This document shows, piece by piece, positions 15,581-23,582 of a stretch of 64,000 nucleotides of DNA. Position 1 is the stretch's first letter, and the number at the start of each line of letters is the position of its first letter. The notes below the pieces were generated by a model. That model did not search any database. It was not told where the DNA came from and worked only from the letters and a program-made list of their open reading frames with translations. The position numbers and the translations under genes were made by a program. The stretch comes from Murinocardiopsis flavida (GTDB lineage Bacteria; Actinomycetota; Actinomycetes; Streptosporangiales; Streptosporangiaceae): NCBI RefSeq assembly GCF_003014485.1, contig NZ_PYGA01000009.1, positions 186,001-250,000 on the forward strand, given 5' to 3'.

Positions 15581-18500
15581 CGGCTGCCCCCGCTGCCGAG
15601 CCGGGCCCCGCGCGTTCCCGGCGTCCCACCCCGCTGCGACCCGACGAGTCCCTGCTGCGCCGGCTGAAGTTGTTCGGGGTCTGCCTGCTGCTCAGCGCGG
15701 TCGCGCTCAGCATGGACCCGGGCAAGATCGTCGGCGACACCAAGATCGACCTGACGATCGACCCGACGGGGTTCCTGCGGCGGGCGCTGCACCTGTGGGA
15801 CGGCGCCTACTTCGGCCAGTTGCAGAACCAGGCGTACGGCTACCTCTTCCCCAACGGCCCGTTCCACGCCCTGCTCATCGGCATGGACATGCCTCCGTGG
15901 CTGGTCCAGCGCCTGTGGATGGCGGTGCTGCTGTGCGCGGCGTTCCTCGGCACGGTGCGGCTCGCCCGGGTGCTGGGCATCGGCACCCTCAACACCCGCA
16001 TCCTCGCCGGGCTGGCGTACGCGCTCGCGCCGCGCGTGCTCACCCTGCTGTCGTACAACTCGGCCGAGTTGCAGCCGATGCTGCTGCTGCCGTGGATCGT
16101 GATCCCGCTGGCGCTGGGCGCCCGGCACGGCCGCAGCCCCATGCGCATGGCGATGCTGTCGGCGGTGGCGTTCCTGTTCTGCGGCGGCACCAACGCGGCG
16201 TCGGAGCTTGCGGTGCTGGTGGTGCCCGGCCTGTACCTGCTGACCCGGTCGGGGGGTCCGCGCAAGCGGCGGCTGCTCGCGTGGTGGCTGTTCGCGATCT
16301 TCCTGGTGTCGTTCTGGTGGCTGGTCCCGCTGCTGCTCATGGGCCGCTACGTGTTCTCGTTCATGCCGTACACCGAGGACGCCGCCACGACGACGAGCGT
16401 GACGTCGCTGCTCAACGCCTTGCGCGGCACGTCGAACTGGATGGGCTACATCCCGTCGAACGGGCAGGCGGCGCTGCCGGCCGGGGCGGAGCTCTCCGGG
16501 GAGCCGTGGCTGATCGCCGTCACCGCGCTGGTGGCGGGGTTGGGCCTGGCCGGTCTGGTGCACCGGATGATGCCGGAGCGGCTGTTCCTGATCGCGTCAC
16601 TGCTCACCGGCACCGCCATTGTGGTGGCGGGGTACACCGGCGACCTCACGGGCCCGTTCGCGCCGGCCATGCAGGCGGCGTTCGACGGTGTGCTGAGCCC
16701 GTTCCGAAACGTGCACAAGTTCGACGCGCTGATCCGGCTGCCGGTGGTGCTCGGCCTGGCGCACATCCCCATCGCGGTGGCGGCGCGGGCGGCCAGGCAC
16801 CCCTACCGCCTGCCGGGCGGGCGGACCGCCGGCCCGGGCCGGGCCCGGCGCATCGCGGCGGGCGCGTGCGCCGTGGCGTTCCTCGCGACGCTGACACCCA
16901 TGGCCGACGTCGGGGTCGCGACCCGCGGCGGGTTCGAGCGCATGCCGAAGTACTGGCACGACGCGGCGGCATGGCTCGACCAGGAGGCGGGCGGGTCGGG
17001 CAGCGGGTCGGGCGGCGGAATGACGATGGCGGTGCCGGGGTCGGCGCGCGGCGAGTACCTGTGGGGCCGCCCCATGGACGAGCCGATGCAGCCGTTGATG
17101 TCGGGCCGGTGGAGCAACCAGCAGATCATCCCGTGGGGGTCGGCGGGGGTGTCGCGGCTGACCCAGGAGATCGACCAGCGGGTGTCGTCGGGGCGGGGCT
17201 CCGCCGGGCTCGCCGACACGCTCGCCCGCATGGGGGTCACCCACCTGCTGGTCCGCAACGATCTGGACCGCACGGGCGCCAACGGCGGCTGGCCTGCGCG
17301 GGTGCATCAGGCGCTGCGCGACTCGCCGGGCATCACACCGGAGCGCAGTTTCGGCCCGGTCGTGGGGTCGCTCGAACGGACGTCGGCGGCGTCCTGGTTC
17401 GACCAGCCGTACAAGGCCCTGGACGTCTACACGGTGCGCGGAGCGGCGCCGGTCGTGGGGACCGTCCCGAAGGACGGGGCGCTGCGGGTCACGGGCGGCC
17501 CCGAGGCGCTGCTGGCAATGTCGGAACAGGGCATGCTGCCCGACGACCGCCCCGTTCTGCTGGGCGACGACCCCGGCGCGGCCGACATCGCGCCGGAGGA
17601 CACCGTGGTGACCGACACGTCGCGCCGCCGCGAGGTCGTCTACTCGGACGTGCGCCGCAACGTCACCAACACGCTCACCGCCGATGAGGAGCTGGAGCGC
17701 GACGCACCGGCGCCCGACATCATGGACCCGGCGTGGGAGCCCTACACGGGCGTCGCGGTGAACCGCGGGGTCGAGTCGGTGACCGCGTCGTCGTCGGAGG
17801 CCGGCGCCGACGCCTCACCGGGCAAGCGCGACCCCGGCCGGGCCCCGTTCGCGGCGCTCGACGACGCGCCGGGCACGTCGTGGCGGTCCAGCGAGTTCGC
17901 GGGCGCCCTCGGCGAATGGCTGCGGGTCGAGTTCGCCGAACCGCGCGACGTCAGCGGGCTGATGGTCGCGTTCGAGCAGATCCCGGGGGAGCCGCCGCCG
18001 TCGCGGGTCGATGTGGTCACCGACCGCGGTTCGGCGTCGTCGCCGGTCGCCGCGACGGGTGAACCCCAGGAGCTCGCCGCGCCGCCGGGTACGACCAAGA
18101 GCCTGAAGGTCCGGGTGGACGAGCTCGCCTACGAGCCCGAGTACCGGTTCGGGACCCGGGTCGGCATCACGGGGCTCACCCTGCCGGGCCTGGACCCGTC
18201 GCGCACGATCGCCGTGCCGGGGGTGCCGGGGGCGTCGACAACGGTCCTCACCGGTTCGACGGGCACCGTTCCGGGATGCATGCGCGGCCCCAAGGTGTGG
18301 GTGTGCAACCCGTCGCTGGCGGTGCAGGGCGAGGACTCCTACACCTTCGACCGGACGTTCGAGATGACCGGCGGCGCCGCGAAGGGCCGCCACACCGTCC
18401 GCGGGCAGGTCGTCGCGACCGACCCCGGCGCGGTGGAGAACGCGCTGAACAGGGCAGGCGGCTACCCCAAGGTCAACTCGTCGTCGACGTCGGTGGACCA

Positions 18501-20328
18501 CCCGGCGGCGATGGGCCGCAACGCGTTCGACGCCGACGGCGCCACGATCTGGTACCCCGACCCGGCGGAGGACACCCCGTCGCTGGACGTCGACTTCGGC
18601 AAGCGCACCCGCATCAACGGGGTGAAGGTGGAGTTCCCGCGGCCGGAGAGCGTGAGCCGGCCCGTGAAGGTGACGGCGGAGAGCGGATCGACGGTGCGGG
18701 AGGGCTGGCTCGACGGGAGCGGCTGGGTGGGGTTCGCCCCGTTCAACGCCAAGGAGGTCACGCTCACCTTCGACCCGCCGGAGGGCCAGCCGCTGGAGGT
18801 CCGCAGGATCGAGGTGCCCGACGTCGAGCCGCTGGAGCCCGTCGAGGGCGGCGCGGTGCGCAGCGCCTGCGGGCTGGGCCCGGTGCTGCGGGTCAACGGC
18901 GAACGGGTCGAGACCCGGATCTCCGGCGGTTCCCTGGCCGGCGAGCTGAACGGGCGCCCGCTGACCTACGAGAGCTGCACGGGTGTGGGCCTGCGCGACG
19001 GCGACAACCGGCTCGTCGTGGACTCCGGCAACCAGTACCAGGTGCGTTCGGCGGTGGTCGAGCCGATGAGCGGGGGCGCCGCGGGCACCGGGGGTGCAGG
19101 GAAGGCCGGGGGCGCTGACGAGCGCGACGAGCGCGACGGGCGCGACGAGGTCGCCATGGAGCGGGTCGCCACCATGGACGAGTGGGGGCCGGGGCAGCGG
19201 CGGTTCTCCGTGTCGGTCGAGGACGCGTCCTACCTGGTGGTCAACGAGAACTTCAATGAGGGGTGGGCCGCCGAGTTGGCGGACGGCGACGGCGGCGGCA
19301 CCGCGCTGAAACCGGTCCGGTTGGACGGGTGGAAGCAGGCGTGGGAGCTGCCGGCCGGGTCGGCGGGCACGGTCACGTTGCGCTACACCCCCGATGGCCC
19401 GTACCGCGCCGCGCTGGCGGTCGGCGCGGGCATGGTCGGGCTGGTACTCGCCTTGGCGTTCGCCCGATGGCCGCGGCGCCGCGGCACGGGCAGCAAGGTC
19501 GGCAAGAACAGCAAGGTCGGCAAGAACAGCAAGGTCGGCAAGAACAGCAAGGTCGGCAAGAACAGCAAGGTCGGCAAGAACAGCAAGGACGGCAAGAACA
19601 GCAAGGACGGCAAGAACAGCAAGGACAGCAGGGACAGCACGGGCAGCAAGATCGTCAAGGGCAGCAGCGACAGCAGCGACAGCACGAACAGCACGGTCGA
19701 CACCGATAGCACGGGCGGCGAGGTCCGCACCGGCAGCACGGACGGCGACGGCGGCCCGCGGTGGTCCGCCGCGCGTTCACTGCCGTCGGTGCGCGCGGGC
19801 CGTCCGGGGCCGCGGGTGATGGCGGCCGTGCTGCCGGTGGTGTCGGTGGCCTACGGGGTGTGGGTCGCGGGGGCGGTGGGCGCCGCTGTCCTCGGCGGCG
19901 CCGTGCTCGCCGCGTGGTGGTTGGGCCGCCGCCCGCCGAAGCGGCTGCGCCACGCACGGGCGGGCCGCCCGGTGCTGGGCGGGCCGCGCACCAGGATCCT
20001 GGTGGGGCCGTGGACGGCCCTGATCGCCATGACCGCCGCGGGGCTGTCCCTCGCCGTCGGCAGCTACTTCGCGACCTACCTGCCGTTCAACGACATCAGC
20101 GGCGTGCTCGCCGAGCCGTTGCGGGGCTGGGTCGCACAGGTGCTGTGCCTGCCCGCTCTGGCGCGGGTCCTGGCGTCGCTGCGGTCCGCCGCGACACCGG
20201 GGGAGCCGGAACCGCCCGCGGCCGCCGGAGCGGATGGCGCCGCCGCGGCCGCCGAACCGGAGGGGGTGCCGGCCGGCGACGGGCCGGTCGGCGGCCGGAC
20301 CGCCGACGGCCGCGAGGTGACCGCGTGA
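15577..20328 (+). CDS. aftD: AftD-type alpha-(1->3)-arabinofuranosyltransferase
   Basis: A very large membrane enzyme (1583 residues). The N-terminal GT-C domain carries the family signature GDTKIDLTIDPTGFLRRALHLWD and further helices (TRILAGLAYALAPRVLTLLSYNSAE, MLLLPWIVIPLALG), as in mycobacterial AftD, which adds alpha-1,3-arabinofuranose branches from decaprenyl-phosphoryl arabinose. The extracellular half has two discoidin/F5-8C-like carbohydrate-binding modules (about GTSWRSSEFAGALGEWLRVEF and ATIWYPDPAEDTPSLDVDFGK). C-terminal helices follow. Between the first two of these lies a loop of seven 18-bp repeats encoding GKNSKV/GKNSKD. It sits in a GTGA-coupled operon (GT4, aftD, DUF3068), and the window also encodes the donor pathway. 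Arabinose specificity is inferred from the family. Confidence 0.88.
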   Translation: MTAAPAAEPGPARSRRPTPLRPDESLLRRLKLFGVCLLLSAVALSMDPGKIVGDTKIDLTIDPTGFLRRALHLWDGAYFGQLQNQAYGYLFPNGPFHALLIGMDMPPWLVQRLWMAVLLCAAFLGTVRLARVLGIGTLNTRILAGLAYALAPRVLTLLSYNSAELQPMLLLPWIVIPLALGARHGRSPMRMAMLSAVAFLFCGGTNAASELAVLVVPGLYLLTRSGGPRKRRLLAWWLFAIFLVSFWWLVPLLLMGRYVFSFMPYTEDAATTTSVTSLLNALRGTSNWMGYIPSNGQAALPAGAELSGEPWLIAVTALVAGLGLAGLVHRMMPERLFLIASLLTGTAIVVAGYTGDLTGPFAPAMQAAFDGVLSPFRNVHKFDALIRLPVVLGLAHIPIAVAARAARHPYRLPGGRTAGPGRARRIAAGACAVAFLATLTPMADVGVATRGGFERMPKYWHDAAAWLDQEAGGSGSGSGGGMTMAVPGSARGEYLWGRPMDEPMQPLMSGRWSNQQIIPWGSAGVSRLTQEIDQRVSSGRGSAGLADTLARMGVTHLLVRNDLDRTGANGGWPARVHQALRDSPGITPERSFGPVVGSLERTSAASWFDQPYKALDVYTVRGAAPVVGTVPKDGALRVTGGPEALLAMSEQGMLPDDRPVLLGDDPGAADIAPEDTVVTDTSRRREVVYSDVRRNVTNTLTADEELERDAPAPDIMDPAWEPYTGVAVNRGVESVTASSSEAGADASPGKRDPGRAPFAALDDAPGTSWRSSEFAGALGEWLRVEFAEPRDVSGLMVAFEQIPGEPPPSRVDVVTDRGSASSPVAATGEPQELAAPPGTTKSLKVRVDELAYEPEYRFGTRVGITGLTLPGLDPSRTIAVPGVPGASTTVLTGSTGTVPGCMRGPKVWVCNPSLAVQGEDSYTFDRTFEMTGGAAKGRHTVRGQVVATDPGAVENALNRAGGYPKVNSSSTSVDHPAAMGRNAFDADGATIWYPDPAEDTPSLDVDFGKRTRINGVKVEFPRPESVSRPVKVTAESGSTVREGWLDGSGWVGFAPFNAKEVTLTFDPPEGQPLEVRRIEVPDVEPLEPVEGGAVRSACGLGPVLRVNGERVETRISGGSLAGELNGRPLTYESCTGVGLRDGDNRLVVDSGNQYQVRSAVVEPMSGGAAGTGGAGKAGGADERDERDGRDEVAMERVATMDEWGPGQRRFSVSVEDASYLVVNENFNEGWAAELADGDGGGTALKPVRLDGWKQAWELPAGSAGTVTLRYTPDGPYRAALAVGAGMVGLVLALAFARWPRRRGTGSKVGKNSKVGKNSKVGKNSKVGKNSKVGKNSKDGKNSKDGKNSKDSRDSTGSKIVKGSSDSSDSTNSTVDTDSTGGEVRTGSTDGDGGPRWSAARSLPSVRAGRPGPRVMAAVLPVVSVAYGVWVAGAVGAAVLGGAVLAAWWLGRRPPKRLRHARAGRPVLGGPRTRILVGPWTALIAMTAAGLSLAVGSYFATYLPFNDISGVLAEPLRGWVAQVLCLPALARVLASLRSAATPGEPEPPAAAGADGAAAAAEPEGVPAGDGPVGGRTADGREVTA
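19501..19626. repeat. 18-bp minisatellite in aftD
   Basis: Seven perfect-length 18-bp units: four GGCAAGAACAGCAAGGTC, then three ending in GAC. Units keep frame and encode GKNSKV or GKNSKD. A degenerate Ser/Thr/Asp-rich stretch follows to about 19735. The repeat lies in a loop between two C-terminal membrane helices. Confidence 0.95.
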
Positions 20329-21395
20329 GCGGCGCGGCGGGCGGGCGCTCGCTGCTGCGCCGCAACCTCGCGCCGGTCCTGGTGGCGCTGGGCGCGTTCC
20401 TGCTGACGCTCGCGGTGCTGCTGAACACCTACGTGTACGGGACGCTCGCCATGCTGCCGGGCGACACCGAGGCGGAGTGGCGCCTGGAGGACGAGTCGGC
20501 GACCTACCTCGACACGGCCACGTGGCGCACCGCGAAGAAGGCCGCTGTCGCGCAGCGCACCGAGGTGCGGGGGTCCACGGCCCCCGGCAACAGCAGGTGG
20601 AGCACATGGGAGGTGTCGGTCGACACGGTCGCGGCCGACCGGATGATCGGGCACATGGACCGGCGGGTCATCGTCGACCGTTCCACCGGCCTGGCGGTGA
20701 ACTGCTGCGGTGAGCACGTCGACGGCGACCGGGCGGTACGCCAGGCCGGCCTGGTCCGGCAGTGGCCGGCGGGCGGGTCGGCCGGCGACCACCCGTTCTA
20801 CGACGCCGATCTGCGCGCGGCGCCGATGATGCGTTTCGACGGGACGGAGAACGTCGCCGGGGTGTCCGCTCGCCGCTATGTGCAAGAGGTCGCGGCGACC
20901 CAGGTCCCCGGCTCGGCCCGCGCTGTGCCGGCGCACGCGCTCGGCGGCCGCGGCAACGGGACGGTGCAGGCGACACGCTGGCTGGAGGTGACGCGGACGC
21001 TGTGGGTGGAGCCGGTCACCGGGCGGGTGGTGAACGCCGAGGAGCAGCGCACGGAGACGCTGCGCGCCGAGGGCGGCCGGGGCCGCGACCGGGTGCTGCT
21101 CGACGCCGACCTGGCGATGCCCGACTTCCAGGTGAAGGCCGCCGCGGAGCAGGCCGAGTCGCACGCCCTGCGGCTCCGGCTCACCGGGTCCTGGCTTCCC
21201 ATGGGGCTGGGCGGACTGGGTGGCGCCGTGGCGCTCGCGGGCCTCGCGGTCGCGTTCGCGCGCCGCGGGCGGGGGCAGGGCAGGGAAGGCAGGGAGGGCC
21301 GGGAGAGCCAGGAGGGCCCTTCCACACAGAGCGGACGGGACGCCGCGCCCGCCGCCGAACCCGTGGCGGAATCGCCGGAGCAGCAGCCGGGATAG
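20325..21395 (+). CDS. DUF3068 membrane-anchored protein (copy 1)
   Basis: 356 residues starting at GTG 20325, overlapping the aftD stop by GTGA. One N-terminal helix (LAPVLVALGAFLLTLAVLL), a large extracellular domain and one C-terminal helix (MGLGGLGGAVALAGLAVAF) followed by a Gly/Glu/Ser tail, the layout of DUF3068 (also listed as a PorA-related family). It shares with the second copy at 27209 the motif DRSTGLAVNCC, the TRTLWVEPVTGRV strand and the two-helix arrangement. Function unknown; coupling to aftD points to envelope glycan assembly or transport. The tail contains a GREGREGRES micro-repeat. Confidence 0.85.
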   Translation: MSGAAGGRSLLRRNLAPVLVALGAFLLTLAVLLNTYVYGTLAMLPGDTEAEWRLEDESATYLDTATWRTAKKAAVAQRTEVRGSTAPGNSRWSTWEVSVDTVAADRMIGHMDRRVIVDRSTGLAVNCCGEHVDGDRAVRQAGLVRQWPAGGSAGDHPFYDADLRAAPMMRFDGTENVAGVSARRYVQEVAATQVPGSARAVPAHALGGRGNGTVQATRWLEVTRTLWVEPVTGRVVNAEEQRTETLRAEGGRGRDRVLLDADLAMPDFQVKAAAEQAESHALRLRLTGSWLPMGLGGLGGAVALAGLAVAFARRGRGQGREGREGRESQEGPSTQSGRDAAPAAEPVAESPEQQPG

Positions 21396-21790
21396 CCGCC
21401 AGAGCGGCAGGACCGGCAGCGGGAAATCCCGTCGGCGGCCGGGGCAGGGCGGTCGAGTGGCGGGTTCGTTTCGGCCGTCGCGGGCCCCCGCTGCGCGACA
21501 ATCGCGAAGCGGCGCAGTAGGGGCGTGCGCAGGCTCCCCGGCAGCCTTGCCAATGTTGCCGTTACCCACCCGTGCCGTGAGCGCCCGCGTCTGGTGGTGT
21601 GCGGGCCTGTCTGCTCATTCGCCGCGGGGATCTGGTCCGTCATTCGACAGCACGGAGATCGGCGGGGCGCGTGTGGTCTCGGCCGGGGCCGGAGATGTCG
21701 TTGGTTGCAGGGTACGTTCGGTTGGCTGCCGGTTAGCCTGCGCAGCAGCGACGGCCGAAGCGCGCCCGAGGGTGCCGTACCTGGTCCTGG
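21396..21790. other. Convergent spacer, no gene
   Basis: A 395-bp gap between the DUF3068 gene (+) and a methyltransferase gene (-). Nothing recognisable apart from GC-rich imperfect hairpins; the centre (21535-21740) is somewhat less GC-rich. Confidence 0.4.
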
Positions 21791-22537
21791 TCAGCGTTTG
21801 CGCAGGACGAGGAGCAGGTTCCAGGTGGCGAACTCGCGGAGGACGGGGACGTGCACGACGCCCTTCGCCCAGGACGGGAGGTAGCGGGGGAGCACGTCGA
21901 CGATCTCGACGTCGGAGTGGGCGAGGACGCGGGTGCGCGTCCACCGGATCATCTCGGCCGCCGACACGGCGAACATGCTGCGGCCGAAGTCGTTCTTGGG
22001 GCGGCGGCCGTGCTTGGCCGCGAAGCGCTCGGCGGCGTATCGGCCGCCGAGGAAGTGCCACGGCGACGTCTCATGGCCGCCCCACGGGGACAGCCACAGC
22101 GTGTAGGACAGGTAGACGAGCCCGCCCGGGCGGGTCACCCTGACCATTTCGGCCGCCATCCGCGCGGGGACCGGCACGTGCTCAAGGACGTTGGAGGAGA
22201 AGCACACGTCGACCGATGCGTCGCGCAGGGGCAGCGCCAGCGCGCTGCCCTGGATCGCCGTGTCGGGCAGGGCGCCGTCGCGCAGCCGCAGTTCGGCGGT
22301 GTCGGGGTCGACGCACACGCAGTGCGCGCCCGCGGCCCGCAGTTCGTCGGCGAAGTAGCCGGGCCCGCCGCCGACGTCGGCGACGACGCGGCCGTCGAGC
22401 GGCGTGTAGGTGCGCAGTTGGGCGACGGTGTCGCGGGCGAGGGTGCCGTAGAAGTGGTCGGGCCGGGTCTGCTCGGAGCGGAACGCGGCGAACAGGCCGG
22501 CGGAGCGGCGCAGTGTGGCGCGGAACGGGGCCGTCAT
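21791..22537 (-). CDS. SAM-dependent methyltransferase
   Basis: 248 residues from ATG 22537. Motif I VADVGGGPGYFADEL, acidic VDPD, then ALPLRDASVDVCFSSNVLEHVP, a class I (UbiE/MenG-type) methyltransferase acting on a small molecule or sugar. The FLGGRYAAERFAAKHGRRPKND region is common to methyltransferases found beside glycan loci. An in-frame GTG at 22675 would add a 46-residue Pro/Ala-rich extension of low complexity, which I consider non-native. The start ATG overlaps the stop of a 43-codon bridging ORF (22534-22665). A role in O-methylating the glycan end is plausible from context only. Confidence 0.8.
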   Translation of the reverse strand: MTAPFRATLRRSAGLFAAFRSEQTRPDHFYGTLARDTVAQLRTYTPLDGRVVADVGGGPGYFADELRAAGAHCVCVDPDTAELRLRDGALPDTAIQGSALALPLRDASVDVCFSSNVLEHVPVPARMAAEMVRVTRPGGLVYLSYTLWLSPWGGHETSPWHFLGGRYAAERFAAKHGRRPKNDFGRSMFAVSAAEMIRWTRTRVLAHSDVEIVDVLPRYLPSWAKGVVHVPVLREFATWNLLLVLRKR

Positions 22538-22673
22538 CGGGGCTCCACTGTGGGCGCGGGGCGGCGGTGGTGCCGCCGGTGGAACGATCCGGTCATCGGG
22601 CTGCCCCGGCGGGCACGAGGCTGCTGGTGGTGCGGCTGGTGCCGCTGGTGGGACCGGGGCGTCATCGGGGCTC
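22532..22673. repeat. Duplicated stop/start junction
   Basis: The 14-bp string CGTCATCGGGGCTC occurs at 22532-22545 and 22660-22673, and a near copy (GGTCATCGGGCTG) lies at about 22591. The sequences between are degenerate copies of a 60-70 bp unit rich in GGTGGTGCCGCCGGT. Each copy carries a GATGA start/stop overlap on the minus strand. Confidence 0.75.
22534..22665 (-). CDS. Possible 43-residue bridging ORF
   Basis: ATG 22665 overlaps the stop of the upstream methyltransferase (ATGA), and the TGA at 22534 overlaps the ATG of the downstream methyltransferase (ATGA again). The peptide is rich in His, Arg and Pro (MTPRSHQRHQPHHQQPR). It is probably a by-product of a tandem duplication that keeps translational coupling and need not have a function of its own. 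Confidence 0.4.
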   Translation of the reverse strand: MTPRSHQRHQPHHQQPRARRGSPMTGSFHRRHHRRPAPTVEPR

Positions 22674-23402
22674 ACCTGCGGAGACGAAGTAGCGGAGGTG
22701 CCGCCAGTGGTCGCCGCTCCAGTACTCGTCGGCGGCCGCGACCTCGGCGCCGTGGTGGCCGAGGAACGCGCGCATGGTCTCGGGCGGCAGGGTGTGCATC
22801 CGCATCGGCGCCGGGTAGCGCAGGATCGCGCGCTGCGCGAGCCGGATCACCGGCCACGGCGCGTAGCGGAACGCCAGGCCCTTGAGGGTGCGGCGCTCGC
22901 CCGAGGGCATGCCCAGCACCAGGGCGCCGCCGGGCCGGACCACGCGCAGGAACTCGCGCAGGTAGCCGCGTGCCAGTGCCGGCGGGAGGTGTTGCAGCAC
23001 GAGGTCGCAGTAGACCAGGTCGACGGAGTGGTCGGGGAGGTCGGCGAGGTCGGTGGTGTCGTTGTGGCGGAAGTCGATGCGGCCTCCGCTGCGGTCGAGG
23101 CGGCGCGCCTCGGCGAGCATGGGCGCGGAGATGTCGACCGCGACGACGGTGTCGAAGTGCGCGGCGAGCGCGTTGGACAGCCGTCCGGCGCCGCAGCCGA
23201 AGTCGAGGGCGCGTTCGGCGCCGTGCCCGATGCCGAGTTCGGCGAGCCGGCGCATCGACGCGTCGACGTCGGCCGCGCCGGAGGCGAGGAACTCGTCGTC
23301 GTCCCACCCGCCGTCGCGTTTGGCGGGGTCGACGCAGACGGCCCAGAGGGGCGCGGCGGAGCCGAGCCGGGTCCAGTCCTTGCGCACTTCGTCGAGTCCC
23401 AC
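22662..23402 (-). CDS. SAM-dependent methyltransferase
   Basis: 246 residues from GTG 23402, preceded by AGGGAGAG at 4 bases; the frame is open to GTG 23429. Motif I ALDFGCGAGRLSNAL, acidic VDIS, DLVYCDLVLQHLPP and FLRVVRPGGALVLGMPS identify a class I methyltransferase. The DPAKRDGGWDDDEFLASG stretch before motif I occurs in methyltransferases near glycosyltransferase genes. It is divergent from the GT-C-like gene at 23583, so both may be read from the 23403-23582 promoter region. Substrate unknown; a sugar hydroxyl of the envelope glycan is a reasonable guess. Confidence 0.82.
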   Translation of the reverse strand: MGLDEVRKDWTRLGSAAPLWAVCVDPAKRDGGWDDDEFLASGAADVDASMRRLAELGIGHGAERALDFGCGAGRLSNALAAHFDTVVAVDISAPMLAEARRLDRSGGRIDFRHNDTTDLADLPDHSVDLVYCDLVLQHLPPALARGYLREFLRVVRPGGALVLGMPSGERRTLKGLAFRYAPWPVIRLAQRAILRYPAPMRMHTLPPETMRAFLGHHGAEVAAADEYWSGDHWRHLRYFVSAGEPR

Positions 23403-23455
23403 CGGCGCTCTCCCTGCACCGAGCCGCACCCGGACACCCGGGTGGACTCTGTTCT

Positions 23456-23466
23456 CGTTCTAATAT
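23456..23466 (+). promoter_or_regulatory. Possible -10 region CGTTCTAATAT
   Basis: TAATAT at 23461-23466 is a good actinobacterial -10 box in an otherwise GC-rich divergent spacer. It is joined to a GTTCTA half-site like those in the palindromes at 7087 and 27095; GTTCTAAT also occurs at 13704. Confidence 0.4.
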
Positions 23467-23582
23467 GTCTGCTGCTATGGACCAGCGGCGACAATCGCAG
23501 CAGTATGTGGAACGCGTTGTATTCTGACACCTCTTCGCTTGGCGGCGCCAACCGGTCCGGCCGACCCCCGGAAGTGAGCGGC

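Noticed and set aside
19489-19640. CRISPR-like array
   Set aside because: Units are contiguous, without spacers, and in frame within aftD; it is a minisatellite.
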